Shown here: positions 1 through 5,976 of the stretch, piece after piece
Layout of the letters: the number at the start of each line of letters is the position of its first letter
Numbering within the stretch: position 1 is the stretch's first letter
Assembly (NCBI GenBank): GCA_023424995.1
Contig: JAFADH010000047.1
Location: forward strand, 1 to 6,944
Source of the DNA: Bacillota bacterium
GTDB taxonomy: Bacteria; Bacillota; Clostridia; Lachnospirales; Lachnospiraceae
Length of the DNA: 6,944 nucleotides
Direction of reading: 5' to 3'
The notes under the pieces: model-generated
What the model saw: only the letters and a program-made list of their open reading frames with translations
Told to the model about the DNA's origin: nothing
Database searches by the model: none
Made by a program: the position numbers and the translations under genes

Positions 1-1064
1 GTCAGCCGGACGATATTGCCGGATAATTCGATACAGCTTTCTTTCATCAGCATTGCCAGTATATTTTGAGTGAAGGCTTCCTCCCAGTGGAGATGGGACG
101 GTATCTCGCCGATTCCGGCTTCCGCTTCTTCGTCGTCGCTGCCCTCATGATTGTAAAGATGGAAGAGCAGGGTCATCTTGGCAAACTGCAGCTTTTGATT
201 CCTGCGCCTGCGCAGGGTGCTGACAAAGCCCCTCTTGGGAGCGAATACGAAAACCAGGAAAAAGACGATCCCGGTCATTACCGCCATGCTCCCTGCTATG
301 GATACATCCAGGAGGGCGGCTGCCTGATAGCCAGTGATTCCATTGACCGCACCGATCAGCCCGCTCAGAATCAGCATTCGTTTCAGGCTGTCGGTGAGCA
401 GGTACGCCGTTACCGGCGGTCCTATCATAAACGCAACCACCAGCACGGAGCCCACCGCCTGGAATGCGCCTACCGCGGTAAGTGAAACCAGGGTCATGAG
501 CACATAATGGACCAGGGCAGGCGCGAACCCCAATACAGCTGCCAGCATGGGATCGAAGGTGGCAAGCTTCAGCTCCTTGAAGAAAATAATGATAACAGCC
601 AGATTGACCAGTAAAAGCGCGCCTGTGGTGTAAATTGCCTTTGCACCGATGTCAATGCCGCCTGCCACCATCCGGTCAAAGGGGGCAAAGGCCAGCTCGC
701 CTAACAGCACCGAGTCGGTATCCAGATGGACCGAACCGGCATAGCGTGTAATAAGAATGATGGCTATGGAGAAGAGCAGCGGGAATATGATGCCGATGGC
801 TGCATCCTCCGCCAGAAGCCTGGTGCGGCTCAGCATCTCGGTCAGCCAGACGGTGGCAACACCCATCAGTGCCGCACCCAATATCAATAGCGGGGAGGAA
901 AGGTCATGAGTCATAAAAAACGCCAGTACGATGCCCAGTAAGATCGTATGGGTGATTGAATCCGACATCATGGACATTTTCCTCAGGACCAGGAAGACAC
1001 CGGGAAGCGCGCAGGCCACGGCGACTATTACGGCAATGAGCTGAATCTCAAATCGTGGGGACAT
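1..1064 (-). CDS. troD: Mn/Zn-type ABC transporter permease, troD-like, with C-terminal winged-helix-like extension (partial, 3' end off window)
   Basis: Second membrane permease of a TroABCD/MntABCD metal importer (ABC-3 family). The frame is open from ATG at 1064 to the left edge, giving 354 complete codons and no stop. Hydrophobic segments fill residues about 8-275. Family-typical motifs are the early V-L-R-K-M-S-M-M-S-D-S-I-T-H-T stretch (residues 26-40), F-K-E-L-K (162-166), T-F-D-P (169-172) and a late G-x-x-L-V-V-A-F-M-I-G-P-P segment (205-217). The start is supported by a GGAGG Shine-Dalgarno at 1073-1077, which lies inside the end of the upstream permease gene; the two genes overlap by 17 bp. 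After a basic stretch (R-R-R-R, 285-288) the protein continues for at least 66 residues. The tail has an acidic linker (309-316) and a segment, L-A-M-L-M-K-E-S-C-I-E-L-S-G-N-I-V-R-L-T, that resembles a DtxR-type winged helix. Longer permeases of this kind are known, for example B. subtilis MntC by length. The metal is inferred to be manganese, possibly with iron or zinc. Confidence 0.9.
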   Translation of the reverse strand, partial: MSPRFEIQLIAVIVAVACALPGVFLVLRKMSMMSDSITHTILLGIVLAFFMTHDLSSPLLILGAALMGVATVWLTEMLSRTRLLAEDAAIGIIFPLLFSIAIILITRYAGSVHLDTDSVLLGELAFAPFDRMVAGGIDIGAKAIYTTGALLLVNLAVIIIFFKELKLATFDPMLAAVLGFAPALVHYVLMTLVSLTAVGAFQAVGSVLVVAFMIGPPVTAYLLTDSLKRMLILSGLIGAVNGITGYQAAALLDVSIAGSMAVMTGIVFFLVFVFAPKRGFVSTLRRRRNQKLQFAKMTLLFHLYNHEGSDDEEAEAGIGEIPSHLHWEEAFTQNILAMLMKESCIELSGNIVRL

Positions 1065-1971
1065 GGGGAACACCTCCTTCTATTTTCAATAACAGCTTAT
1101 TCCTCCTGCGCCGGTACAGCCGGTGAAGGATACCCCTTCCCGGAGCGAATAATATGCTGATTGCCGCCAGCAGGCTGATAAAGACTACAATTGCCGGACC
1201 TGTAGGCAGCTTTGGAATCATGGAGCTTGCGGCGGTTCCCGCAGCACCTGAGACCGCACCGAAGGCAGCGGAGAGCAATACCATTACCCATAATTTATTG
1301 GTCCATTGGCGGGCGGCAACGGCAGGTGTGATCAGCATGGCGCTCATGAGAATGACGCCCACCGTCTGAAGGCCGATGATGATGGCCAATACGATCATGA
1401 ACGACAGCAGCAGATTCAGCCTTTTGGGTGAGAAACCGAGGCTTTGTGCGAAATCGCTGTCAAAGGTAAAGAGTTTGAACTCCTTCCAGAACAACAGGAC
1501 GAGGGTTAACAGGACCGCGCCGCAGACGGCCATCAGGATGATGTCCCGCTGAAGCAGGGTGGAAGCCTGCCCGAAGATAAAACGCTTAAGGCCGGCCTGG
1601 TTGGAGTTGGGGATCTTTTGCACATAGGTCAACAGAACCATTCCCAGCCCGAAGAATACGGACATCACCAGTGCCAGGGCACTGTCGAACTTAATCCGGG
1701 TATGCCGCACGATACTTACGATAATGAGAGTTGCTGCCAGGCCGGAAAGCAGGGCGCCAAACAGGAGGATCTCCGTATCCTTGCTGCCCAGCAGTACAAA
1801 TGCCAGTACCACGCCTGGCAGGGCGGAATGGGATACGCCGTCGCCTAAAAGGCTTTGCTTGCGCAGTACGGCGAAGCTGCCCAATACGCCGCTGATAAGC
1901 CCCAGCAGGGCGGAGCCCAGAGCTACCGTCCGGAAAGTATAATCACTGAACAAGGAGATTATCGCTCTCAT
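1048..1971 (-). CDS. troC: Mn/Zn-type ABC transporter permease, troC-like
   Basis: First of the two integral membrane permeases of the metal importer, 307 residues, ABC-3 family. The protein is hydrophobic almost throughout, with about eight or nine likely membrane segments. It has the conserved G-D-G-V-S-H-S-A-L-P-G motif at residues 43-53, W-K-E-F-K-L-F-T-F-D at 162-171, and a G-L-Q-T-V-G-V-I-L-M-S-A-M-L-I-T-P-A segment at 200-217, all characteristic of TroC/MntB/ZnuB permeases. It ends in a short basic cytoplasmic tail (R-R-R-R at 287-290). The ATG at 1969-1971 follows an AAGGAGG ribosome-binding site at 1979-1985. The start lies within the ATPase gene, whose stop is at 1943-1945, so the two overlap by 29 bp and are probably translationally coupled. 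With the other permease it would form the channel through which metal from the lipoprotein passes. Confidence 0.95.
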   Translation of the reverse strand: MRAIISLFSDYTFRTVALGSALLGLISGVLGSFAVLRKQSLLGDGVSHSALPGVVLAFVLLGSKDTEILLFGALLSGLAATLIIVSIVRHTRIKFDSALALVMSVFFGLGMVLLTYVQKIPNSNQAGLKRFIFGQASTLLQRDIILMAVCGAVLLTLVLLFWKEFKLFTFDSDFAQSLGFSPKRLNLLLSFMIVLAIIIGLQTVGVILMSAMLITPAVAARQWTNKLWVMVLLSAAFGAVSGAAGTAASSMIPKLPTGPAIVVFISLLAAISILFAPGRGILHRLYRRRRNKLLLKIEGGVPHVPTI

Positions 1972-2731
1972 ACGGTGCCTCCTTCCTTAACAGCATACCG
2001 GTGCTCCGGTAGGTCTTTTTGAGATTTTCCTCATGGAATACCTCCTTCACCGGTCCGCTGGCAATGACGCACAGATTGATGAGGGTCACCCAGTCAAAAT
2101 ACTCCGGCACGGTCTGAAGGTCGTGGTGCACCACGATGACCGTCTTTCCCAGGGCCTTCATTTCTTTTAAAAGTACTACGATGGCTTTTTCCGTCTGTGC
2201 GTCCACACCCTTGAAGGGCTCATCCATAAAGTATACCTCTGCTTCCTGGGCCAGTGCACGGGCCAGGAAGACACGCTGCTGCTGTCCGCCGGACAGCTGG
2301 CTGATCTGCCGGGAGGCATATTCCTCCATCCCCACCTTTTTCAGCATCAGCCGGGTCAGCTCCATATCCTTCTTGCGGGGACGCTTTATCCAGCCAAGCT
2401 TGCCGTAGCAGCCCATAAGTACCACATCCTGTACGGTTGCGGGGAAATCCCAGTCCACGCTTCCGCTTTGAGGAACATAGCCGATATGTTTTTTGAAGGA
2501 CCGTACATCCTGGCTTTTTCCGTTGATAAAGCGGACAGCTCCGGTCACGGGTGTCAGCAGGCCCAGCATTGCTTTAATCAGCGTTGTTTTGCCTGCTCCG
2601 TTCGGACCTACCACTGCCATAAGCTGGCCTTTGGGGATTTTTAAATCAATATCCCAGAGGACCGGCTTTGCATCATAGGCCACGGTAAGATCTTCAACCT
2701 CTACCGCATAATTGATCAGATTTTTATCCAT
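1943..2731 (-). CDS. troB: Mn/Zn-type ABC transporter ATP-binding protein, troB-like
   Basis: ATPase subunit that powers metal import, 262 residues from the chosen start. In numbering from the further upstream ATG at 2749 (268 residues), the Walker A motif G-P-N-G-A-G-K-T is at 48-55. The Q-loop glutamine is in Y-V-P-Q (Q94), the signature L-S-G-G-Q-Q-Q-R at 152-159, Walker B V-Y-F-M-D-E-P at 172-178 and the switch histidine at H209. The D-E-P-F-K-G-V-D-A-Q-T-E stretch is typical of the Mn/Zn/Fe-chelate subgroup of ABC ATPases. I prefer the second ATG (2729-2731) because GAGGTG at 2740-2745 sits at proper spacing, 8 nt in front of it. The ATG at 2747-2749 has no Shine-Dalgarno and overlaps the binding-protein stop codon as ATGA. 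All catalytic motifs are intact. Confidence 0.95.
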   Translation of the reverse strand: MDKNLINYAVEVEDLTVAYDAKPVLWDIDLKIPKGQLMAVVGPNGAGKTTLIKAMLGLLTPVTGAVRFINGKSQDVRSFKKHIGYVPQSGSVDWDFPATVQDVVLMGCYGKLGWIKRPRKKDMELTRLMLKKVGMEEYASRQISQLSGGQQQRVFLARALAQEAEVYFMDEPFKGVDAQTEKAIVVLLKEMKALGKTVIVVHHDLQTVPEYFDWVTLINLCVIASGPVKEVFHEENLKKTYRSTGMLLRKEAPYESDNLLVQ

Positions 2732-2745
2732 TATAACTTCACCTC

Positions 2746-3684
2746 TCATTTAAGGGCATCCACTATCGTGTCGATATTGGATCTGAATGTAAGAATATAA
2801 GTTCCGTCACCGGAAGTTTCGTCGCCCAGGGAATCCGAGTACAATTCTCCGCCGATAACTACGTCAAAGCCCTTGGACTGCACTGCGGCCTGAAGTGCTT
2901 CGATGGTCTTGGGGGGTACCGATGATTCTACAAAGATTGCCTTGATCCGGCGCTCCGCAATAAATTCCGCAAGGGCACTCACATCGGCGGTACCGGCCTC
3001 GGCATCCGTGCTGATGCCCTGAAGGCCGCGGACTTCAAAGCCATAAGCCTTGCCGAAGTACTGGAACGCATCATGGGCCGTAACCAATACCCGCTGTTCC
3101 TCCGGTAATTCCAGGGAACGCTCCCGTATATATTCCTCCAGCTCGTCAAGCTCCTTCAGGTAATTCTCAAGATTTGTGCCGTATTCTCCGGAATTCCCGG
3201 GATCAGCTTCCTGAAAGCCTTCCGCAACGGCTTGTGCGGCCTGCTTCCAGATCGCAACGTCGAACCAGATGTGCGGGTCATAGACCTGTGCATCATCCTC
3301 GGATACCAGCAGCATGGATTTGTCTATGCCGTCCTCTATGCACAGGACATAGACATCCAGGCGGGTGAGGTTCTCAAAGATTTCACCCATTTTTCCTTCC
3401 AGGTGCAGTCCGTTATAGACTACAACCTCGGCTTCCTGCATCAGGGTTACATCACCCGCACTTGCCTGGTACAGGTGAGGGTCGATGCCGGGACCCATCA
3501 GGCCGCTGACTGTCACAGCTTCACCGCCGATGATCCGGGATAGATCCGCAAGCATGGTCGTAGTCGCCACTACCTCCAGCTTATCTTTCGTAGAATCCGT
3601 ATTTGCCGCAGGCTGTGAGCAGCCGGCCAGCAATAGTGTTAAGCTAAGTACGATTCCAAATAATTTCTTGTGTTTTCTTCTCAT
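2746..3684 (-). CDS. troA: Metal-binding lipoprotein, substrate-binding subunit of the Mn/Zn ABC importer, troA-like
   Basis: Extracytoplasmic metal receptor of the importer, 312 residues, cluster A-I (TroA/PsaA/ZnuA) binding protein. It has a lipoprotein signal: basic start M-R-R-K-H-K-K, hydrophobic core at 8-19, and lipobox L-A-G-C with the lipidated cysteine at C22. The four expected metal ligands are visible as H70 (G-I-D-P-H-L-Y), H138 (D-P-H-I-W), H204 (T-A-H-D-A-F-Q-Y-F) and D284 (L-Y-S-D-S-L-G). This His-His-His-Asp set matches TroA; streptococcal PsaA-type proteins have Glu at the third place. There is no histidine-rich loop of the ZnuA kind, which argues against a dedicated zinc protein. 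The ATG at 3682-3684 lies 6 nt after a GGAGG at 3691-3695. It is 51 bp downstream of the regulator gene and in the same orientation, so co-transcription is likely. Mn as substrate is inferred from the adjacent regulator. Confidence 0.95.
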   Translation of the reverse strand: MRRKHKKLFGIVLSLTLLLAGCSQPAANTDSTKDKLEVVATTTMLADLSRIIGGEAVTVSGLMGPGIDPHLYQASAGDVTLMQEAEVVVYNGLHLEGKMGEIFENLTRLDVYVLCIEDGIDKSMLLVSEDDAQVYDPHIWFDVAIWKQAAQAVAEGFQEADPGNSGEYGTNLENYLKELDELEEYIRERSLELPEEQRVLVTAHDAFQYFGKAYGFEVRGLQGISTDAEAGTADVSALAEFIAERRIKAIFVESSVPPKTIEALQAAVQSKGFDVVIGGELYSDSLGDETSGDGTYILTFRSNIDTIVDALK

Positions 3685-3735
3685 AACATACCTCCATATT
3701 ATATATTAAATTTATGAATGGTTTCGCTGCTGCAG

Positions 3736-4377
3736 CTAATCCACATAAATTTGACAGGCAGCCTTGTAGCTTATCTGGATTTCCCTGCCCTCCAGATCAA
3801 GGGTTACGGGACCCTCGTAGGCTCCCACGGATATCACCTTAAGCGTACCTCCGATTTGAATTCCCAATACCTGAAGGTAATCAAGCAGGTCCTTCTCCTC
3901 GGTTACCCGGCGGACATGAGTGGTCTCGCCTTCGGTCAGCTGGTCCAGGGTTCTTACGGGAATACTTTGGACCAATCCGTCGGTGTGCGGGATGGCACTG
4001 CCGTGGGGGCAGTAGGCAGGATAATTTAAAAAACGGTCCAGGCGGGAGATAAGTCGGGGCGGAGTAATATGCTCCAGAAGCTCCGCATCCTCATGTGCTT
4101 CACTCCAGGAATAACCCAGATGACGCATCAGGAATACCTCCCAAAGACGATGTCCCCGTACCAGAGAGATTGCCAGCCGCAGCCCTTCGGGTGTTAACCG
4201 GGAGCCTTTATAGGGCTCATACCGGATCAGACCGTCCCGGCTAAGCTTACCCAGCATCTCGGTAACCGATGCGGGAGCTATTTTAAGTGCATCTGCGATT
4301 TGTTTATTATTAATGAGCTCCTCTGATCCGCCCAGTTTATAGATAGCCTTCAAATAATCTTCTTTGTTTGGTGTCAT
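3736..4377 (-). CDS. troR: DtxR/MntR-family metal-dependent repressor (ScaR/SloR/TroR-like)
   Basis: Metal-sensing transcriptional repressor, 213 residues, three-domain type. The N-terminal winged helix spans about 1-65, the dimerisation and metal domain about 66-135, and an SH3-like FeoA-type domain about 140-213. Candidate ligands by alignment from memory with MntR and streptococcal ScaR/SloR are D7, H76, E99, E102 and H103 for one site. For the other they are E80, C123 and H125 (C-P-H-G, 123-126), with E160 where ScaR has Asp. Aspartate at position 7 (methionine in DtxR) and glutamate at 99 (cysteine in DtxR) indicate Mn rather than Fe selectivity. MntR's second N-terminal ligand Glu11 is replaced by K10, as in the ScaR group. 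The ATG follows AGGAGGT at 4384-4390. It is the first gene of the operon and sits directly behind a palindromic operator, so autorepression is expected. Confidence 0.93.
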   Translation of the reverse strand: MTPNKEDYLKAIYKLGGSEELINNKQIADALKIAPASVTEMLGKLSRDGLIRYEPYKGSRLTPEGLRLAISLVRGHRLWEVFLMRHLGYSWSEAHEDAELLEHITPPRLISRLDRFLNYPAYCPHGSAIPHTDGLVQSIPVRTLDQLTEGETTHVRRVTEEKDLLDYLQVLGIQIGGTLKVISVGAYEGPVTLDLEGREIQISYKAACQIYVD

Positions 4378-4393
4378 GATTTTACCTCCTGTT

Positions 4394-4407
4394 TTAGGTA
4401 TACCTAA
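4394..4407. promoter_or_regulatory. Perfect 14-bp palindromic operator, probable binding site of the DtxR/MntR-type repressor
   Basis: The sequence TTAGGTATACCTAA is its own reverse complement. Its TTAGG/CCTAA half-sites are those of DtxR-family operators. It lies 4 bp upstream of the regulator's Shine-Dalgarno and just downstream of the predicted start of transcription, where a bound repressor would block transcription. An additional CCTAA half-site occurs at 4426-4430, about two helical turns away between the -10 and -35 boxes, so a second dimer may bind there. That TroR binds here is inferred from position and half-site. Confidence 0.8.
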
Positions 4408-4417
4408 TTTATAATAT

Positions 4418-4446
4418 ATTATATGCCTAAATGATTATTTTTGCAA
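4418..4446 (-). promoter_or_regulatory. Promoter of the tro operon
   Basis: Read on the minus strand there is a -35 box TTGCAA (4446-4441), a 17-bp spacer and a -10 box TATAAT (4423-4418). Transcription would begin near 4411, leaving about 34 nt of leader that contains the palindromic operator and the ribosome-binding site of the regulator gene. No other convincing promoter is seen before the binding-protein gene, although the 51-bp gap there contains an AT-rich TATAAT without a -35 partner. Confidence 0.7.
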
Positions 4447-4497
4447 TAGGTTTTTTCAATAAAATAATCAGGTACGCGGGCAGGAGGAATAACACCT

Positions 4498-4746
4498 ATG
4501 TATCTAACTGATATTAGCCGAAGGAAACAATGTTTCCTTCGGCTAATATATGAAGCTGAAAAGGAGAGTGTTACAGAAGGCAGAGAAATAAATTATAAAA
4601 GTAAATTGCAAAAAGGAACCGGAAGTATCCTCCTGTGGAGGAATTCAAAAGCACCGGTATGTTTCTCTGCCATGCGGATGATCATTATGAAAGCCGAATA
4701 CTCATGCAGCCGTTGTGAAAAAATTTTTTCTGGTTTTTATAAATAA
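4498..4746 (+). CDS. Small hypothetical ORF, doubtful, containing a perfect palindrome at its 5' end
   Basis: An 82-codon frame, ATG to TAA, that I do not recognise. The predicted peptide is basic and has a single C-x-x-C pair near its end (C70 and C73 in Y-S-C-S-R-C-E-K) plus isolated cysteines at 12 and 55. It has no signal peptide or clear domain. In favour: an AGGAGGA at 4482-4488 lies about 9 nt before the ATG, and the frame is transcribed divergently from the metal operon. Against: codons 5-18 lie in a 39-bp perfect palindrome, so that peptide segment is dictated by DNA symmetry, and no good promoter is evident. TTGCAA at 4441-4446 with AATAAT at 4463-4468 is only a weak candidate. It may be a short leader peptide, a decayed gene or not a gene. 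Confidence 0.3.
   Translation: MYLTDISRRKQCFLRLIYEAEKESVTEGREINYKSKLQKGTGSILLWRNSKAPVCFSAMRMIIMKAEYSCSRCEKIFSGFYK
4511..4549. repeat. 39-bp perfect palindrome (19-bp arms, one central base)
   Basis: The left arm ATATTAGCCGAAGGAAACA (4511-4529) is the exact reverse complement of 4531-4549, with a single A at 4530 between them. RNA from either strand could fold into a long stem with a tight loop. Neither strand has a T-tract after the stem, so it is not a standard intrinsic terminator. It lies between two divergently oriented regulator genes and 10 nt after the ATG of the doubtful small ORF. Confidence 0.9.
4628..4642 (+). repeat. Short inverted repeat, TCCTCC-TGT-GGAGGA
   Basis: A 6-bp perfect stem with a 3-nt loop, whose right arm is a Shine-Dalgarno-like GGAGGA. 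The nearest ATG after it is about 16 nt away (4659), too far for a normal start. It is recorded because it could mask a ribosome-binding site in RNA; no function can be assigned. Confidence 0.4.
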
Positions 4747-4812
4747 AAGGAAAGTTGATCTAAGAGATGCTATGAAATCTATAAAGGGATTTATAAAGGG
4801 GAAGGTAAATAG

Positions 4813-4841
4813 TTGACTTTGTCAGATATATTTCTTATAAT
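4813..4841 (+). promoter_or_regulatory. Promoter of the MarR-GNAT fusion gene
   Basis: TTGACT at 4813-4818, a 17-bp spacer, and a perfect TATAAT at 4836-4841. Transcription would start near 4848, giving a leader of about 20 nt that contains the GGAGGA ribosome-binding site at 4857-4862. This makes the ATG at 4851 too close to the transcript end and supports the start at 4869. The AT-rich DNA around the -10 box (ATATTT at 4828-4833 mirrored by AAATAT at 4847-4852) could hold an autoregulatory MarR site, but the symmetry is imperfect. Confidence 0.75.
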
Positions 4842-4868
4842 TAGATAAATATGATCGGAGGAGATGTC

Positions 4869-5804
4869 ATGAATTCAATGCAGACACAATTAGTACATAC
4901 CGTTCGGAGCTTTAACAGGTTTTATACGAATATTCTCGGACTCCTGGACCGGCATATGCCGGACAGTGATTTCTCATTATCGGAAGCCCGCGTATTATAT
5001 GAGATAGGGCATATGGAGAACTGTACCGCCAAGAAGCTGATCGGAGAATTGAAGATAGATTCCGGTTATTTAAGCAGGATCATAAAACGCTTTGAGAAGC
5101 ATGGGCTGACATACAGGGTAAGATCGGAGTCGGATGGCCGCCTGTACTATCTGTTTCTGACAGACAAGGGAAAAGAAATATTATCAAAACTGAATGAGGC
5201 ATCTGACAGACAGATTGACCAGCTGCTGGGCGGATTGCAGGGCTATAATCAAAAGAAGCTGCTGGAAGGTATGCAGACGGTAAAAAATGCATTGGCAAAG
5301 GACCCGGATATGACCGGTGAGGCAATTACCCTGCGTTATGAGCTGAAGCCGGGAGACGTAGGACAGCTGATCCATATGCATGGGTGGATCTATGCTGAGG
5401 AATGCGGATATAATCATATGTTTGAGGGGTATGTCTGCAAGACCTTCCATGATTTTTTTGAAAATTACAGCCCCAAAAAGGATAGGATATGGATGGCGGA
5501 AGCATGCGGCAATATTATCGGAGCTATTGCTATTGTGGGACATTCGGAAAAGAGAGCCCAGTTAAGATGGTTCATCCTTCATCCGGAATACCGGGGCCTG
5601 GGTCTTGGCAAAAGGCTGTTGAAGGAAGCGATGAAGTATTGCAAGGATATGGGCTATAAAAATATATTCCTGCAAACCACTGAGGATCAGATAACAGCTA
5701 TAAATATGTATCGGAAAGCCGGATTTCAAAAGGCGGGAGAGCATCCGGAGAATGCCTGGGGGAAGAATTTGGTTGAACTGACCTATGTGTTGAATCTGCC
5801 GTAA
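4869..5804 (+). CDS. MarR-family transcriptional regulator fused to a GNAT N-acetyltransferase
   Basis: A 311-residue bifunctional protein. Residues about 1-145 form a MarR-type winged-helix domain. The recognition helix region is S-G-Y-L-S-R-I-I-K-R-F-E-K-H-G-L (65-80) and the wing contains D-G-R (89-91) before the Y-Y-L-F-L-T strand. Residues about 153-311 form a GNAT domain with the acetyl-CoA pyrophosphate-binding motif R-G-L-G-L-G-K-R at 242-249, preceded by the strand W-F-I-L-H-P-E-Y. It continues with A-I-N-M-Y-R-K-A-G-F near residues 277-286, typical of GNAT motif B. HTH-GNAT fusions of this layout are known in Firmicutes and Proteobacteria; the acetylated substrate is generally unknown and cannot be read here. 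The start is chosen because GGAGGA at 4857-4862 is 6 nt upstream. The gene has its own promoter and is followed by a terminator-like hairpin, so it is probably monocistronic. Confidence 0.92.
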   Translation: MNSMQTQLVHTVRSFNRFYTNILGLLDRHMPDSDFSLSEARVLYEIGHMENCTAKKLIGELKIDSGYLSRIIKRFEKHGLTYRVRSESDGRLYYLFLTDKGKEILSKLNEASDRQIDQLLGGLQGYNQKKLLEGMQTVKNALAKDPDMTGEAITLRYELKPGDVGQLIHMHGWIYAEECGYNHMFEGYVCKTFHDFFENYSPKKDRIWMAEACGNIIGAIAIVGHSEKRAQLRWFILHPEYRGLGLGKRLLKEAMKYCKDMGYKNIFLQTTEDQITAINMYRKAGFQKAGEHPENAWGKNLVELTYVLNLP

Positions 5805-5860
5805 TCATTGTGAATTTCCATTCACCGGAAGCTTATCAGTAAGAAGCCGGAGTAAAGCCT

Positions 5861-5940
5861 GCGCATATATAAAGTACTTCTTAAGATCAGAATTTGTATA
5901 ATCTCAGGGGGTATTTTATATATGCGCTTTTATTATAAAT
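5861..5940 (+). terminator. Terminator-like long-loop hairpin downstream of the MarR-GNAT gene
   Basis: GCGCATATATAAAGTAC (5861-5877) pairs with GTATTTTATATATGCGC (5911-5927). The only non-Watson-Crick position is a G-U pair in RNA, giving a 17-bp helix around a 33-nt loop. It is directly followed by TTTTATTAT, a modest U-tract. This fits a rho-independent terminator for the upstream gene, though the stem is A/T-rich except for the GCGC base and the loop is unusually long. It could alternatively be a protein-binding inverted repeat or a remnant of a mobile palindromic element. Confidence 0.55.
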
Positions 5941-5976
5941 ATCTATATATACTTTATAAATCTCTATATATACTTT
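5935..5976. repeat. Two tandem copies of a 21-bp AT-rich unit
   Basis: Positions 5935-5955 and 5956-5976 are direct copies that differ at one base (A at 5941 versus C at 5962). Each contains the core CTATATATACTTT. The end of the second copy overlaps the -35 box of the kinase promoter. Possible roles are an UP-element-like AT tract or a regulator site; it may also be simple slippage. Confidence 0.85.

Noticed and set aside
66..485. 139-codon plus-strand frame
   Set aside because: It lies antisense to the troD-like permease, whose frame is open and family-typical; the peptide has no recognisable features.
3232..3543. 103-codon plus-strand frame
   Set aside because: Antisense to the binding-protein gene, with no ribosome-binding site or domain. 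The similar frames at 1618-1848, 2136-2408 and 3718-4029 are rejected for the same reason.
4511..4549. Intrinsic terminator
   Set aside because: The stem is strong but neither strand has a run of T after it.
4717..4730. GAAAAAATTTTTTC palindrome near the end of the doubtful small ORF
   Set aside because: A short A/T-tract symmetry that is expected in AT-rich DNA; not a convincing terminator or operator.
4780..4800. Direct repeat of TATAAAGGG with 12-bp period
   Set aside because: Only two short copies in AT-rich DNA, with no link to a promoter or gene start.
4851..4868. Upstream ATG for the MarR-GNAT gene
   Set aside because: It lies about 3 nt from the predicted transcription start and before the GGAGGA site, which serves the ATG at 4869.
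5184..5543. 119-codon minus-strand frame
   Set aside because: Antisense to the MarR-GNAT gene, crossing both domains; the sense frame is clearly the real one.
5897..5902. TATAAT inside the hairpin loop as a promoter
   Set aside because: There is no -35-like hexamer at a suitable distance, and the kinase has a far better promoter at 5975-6003.
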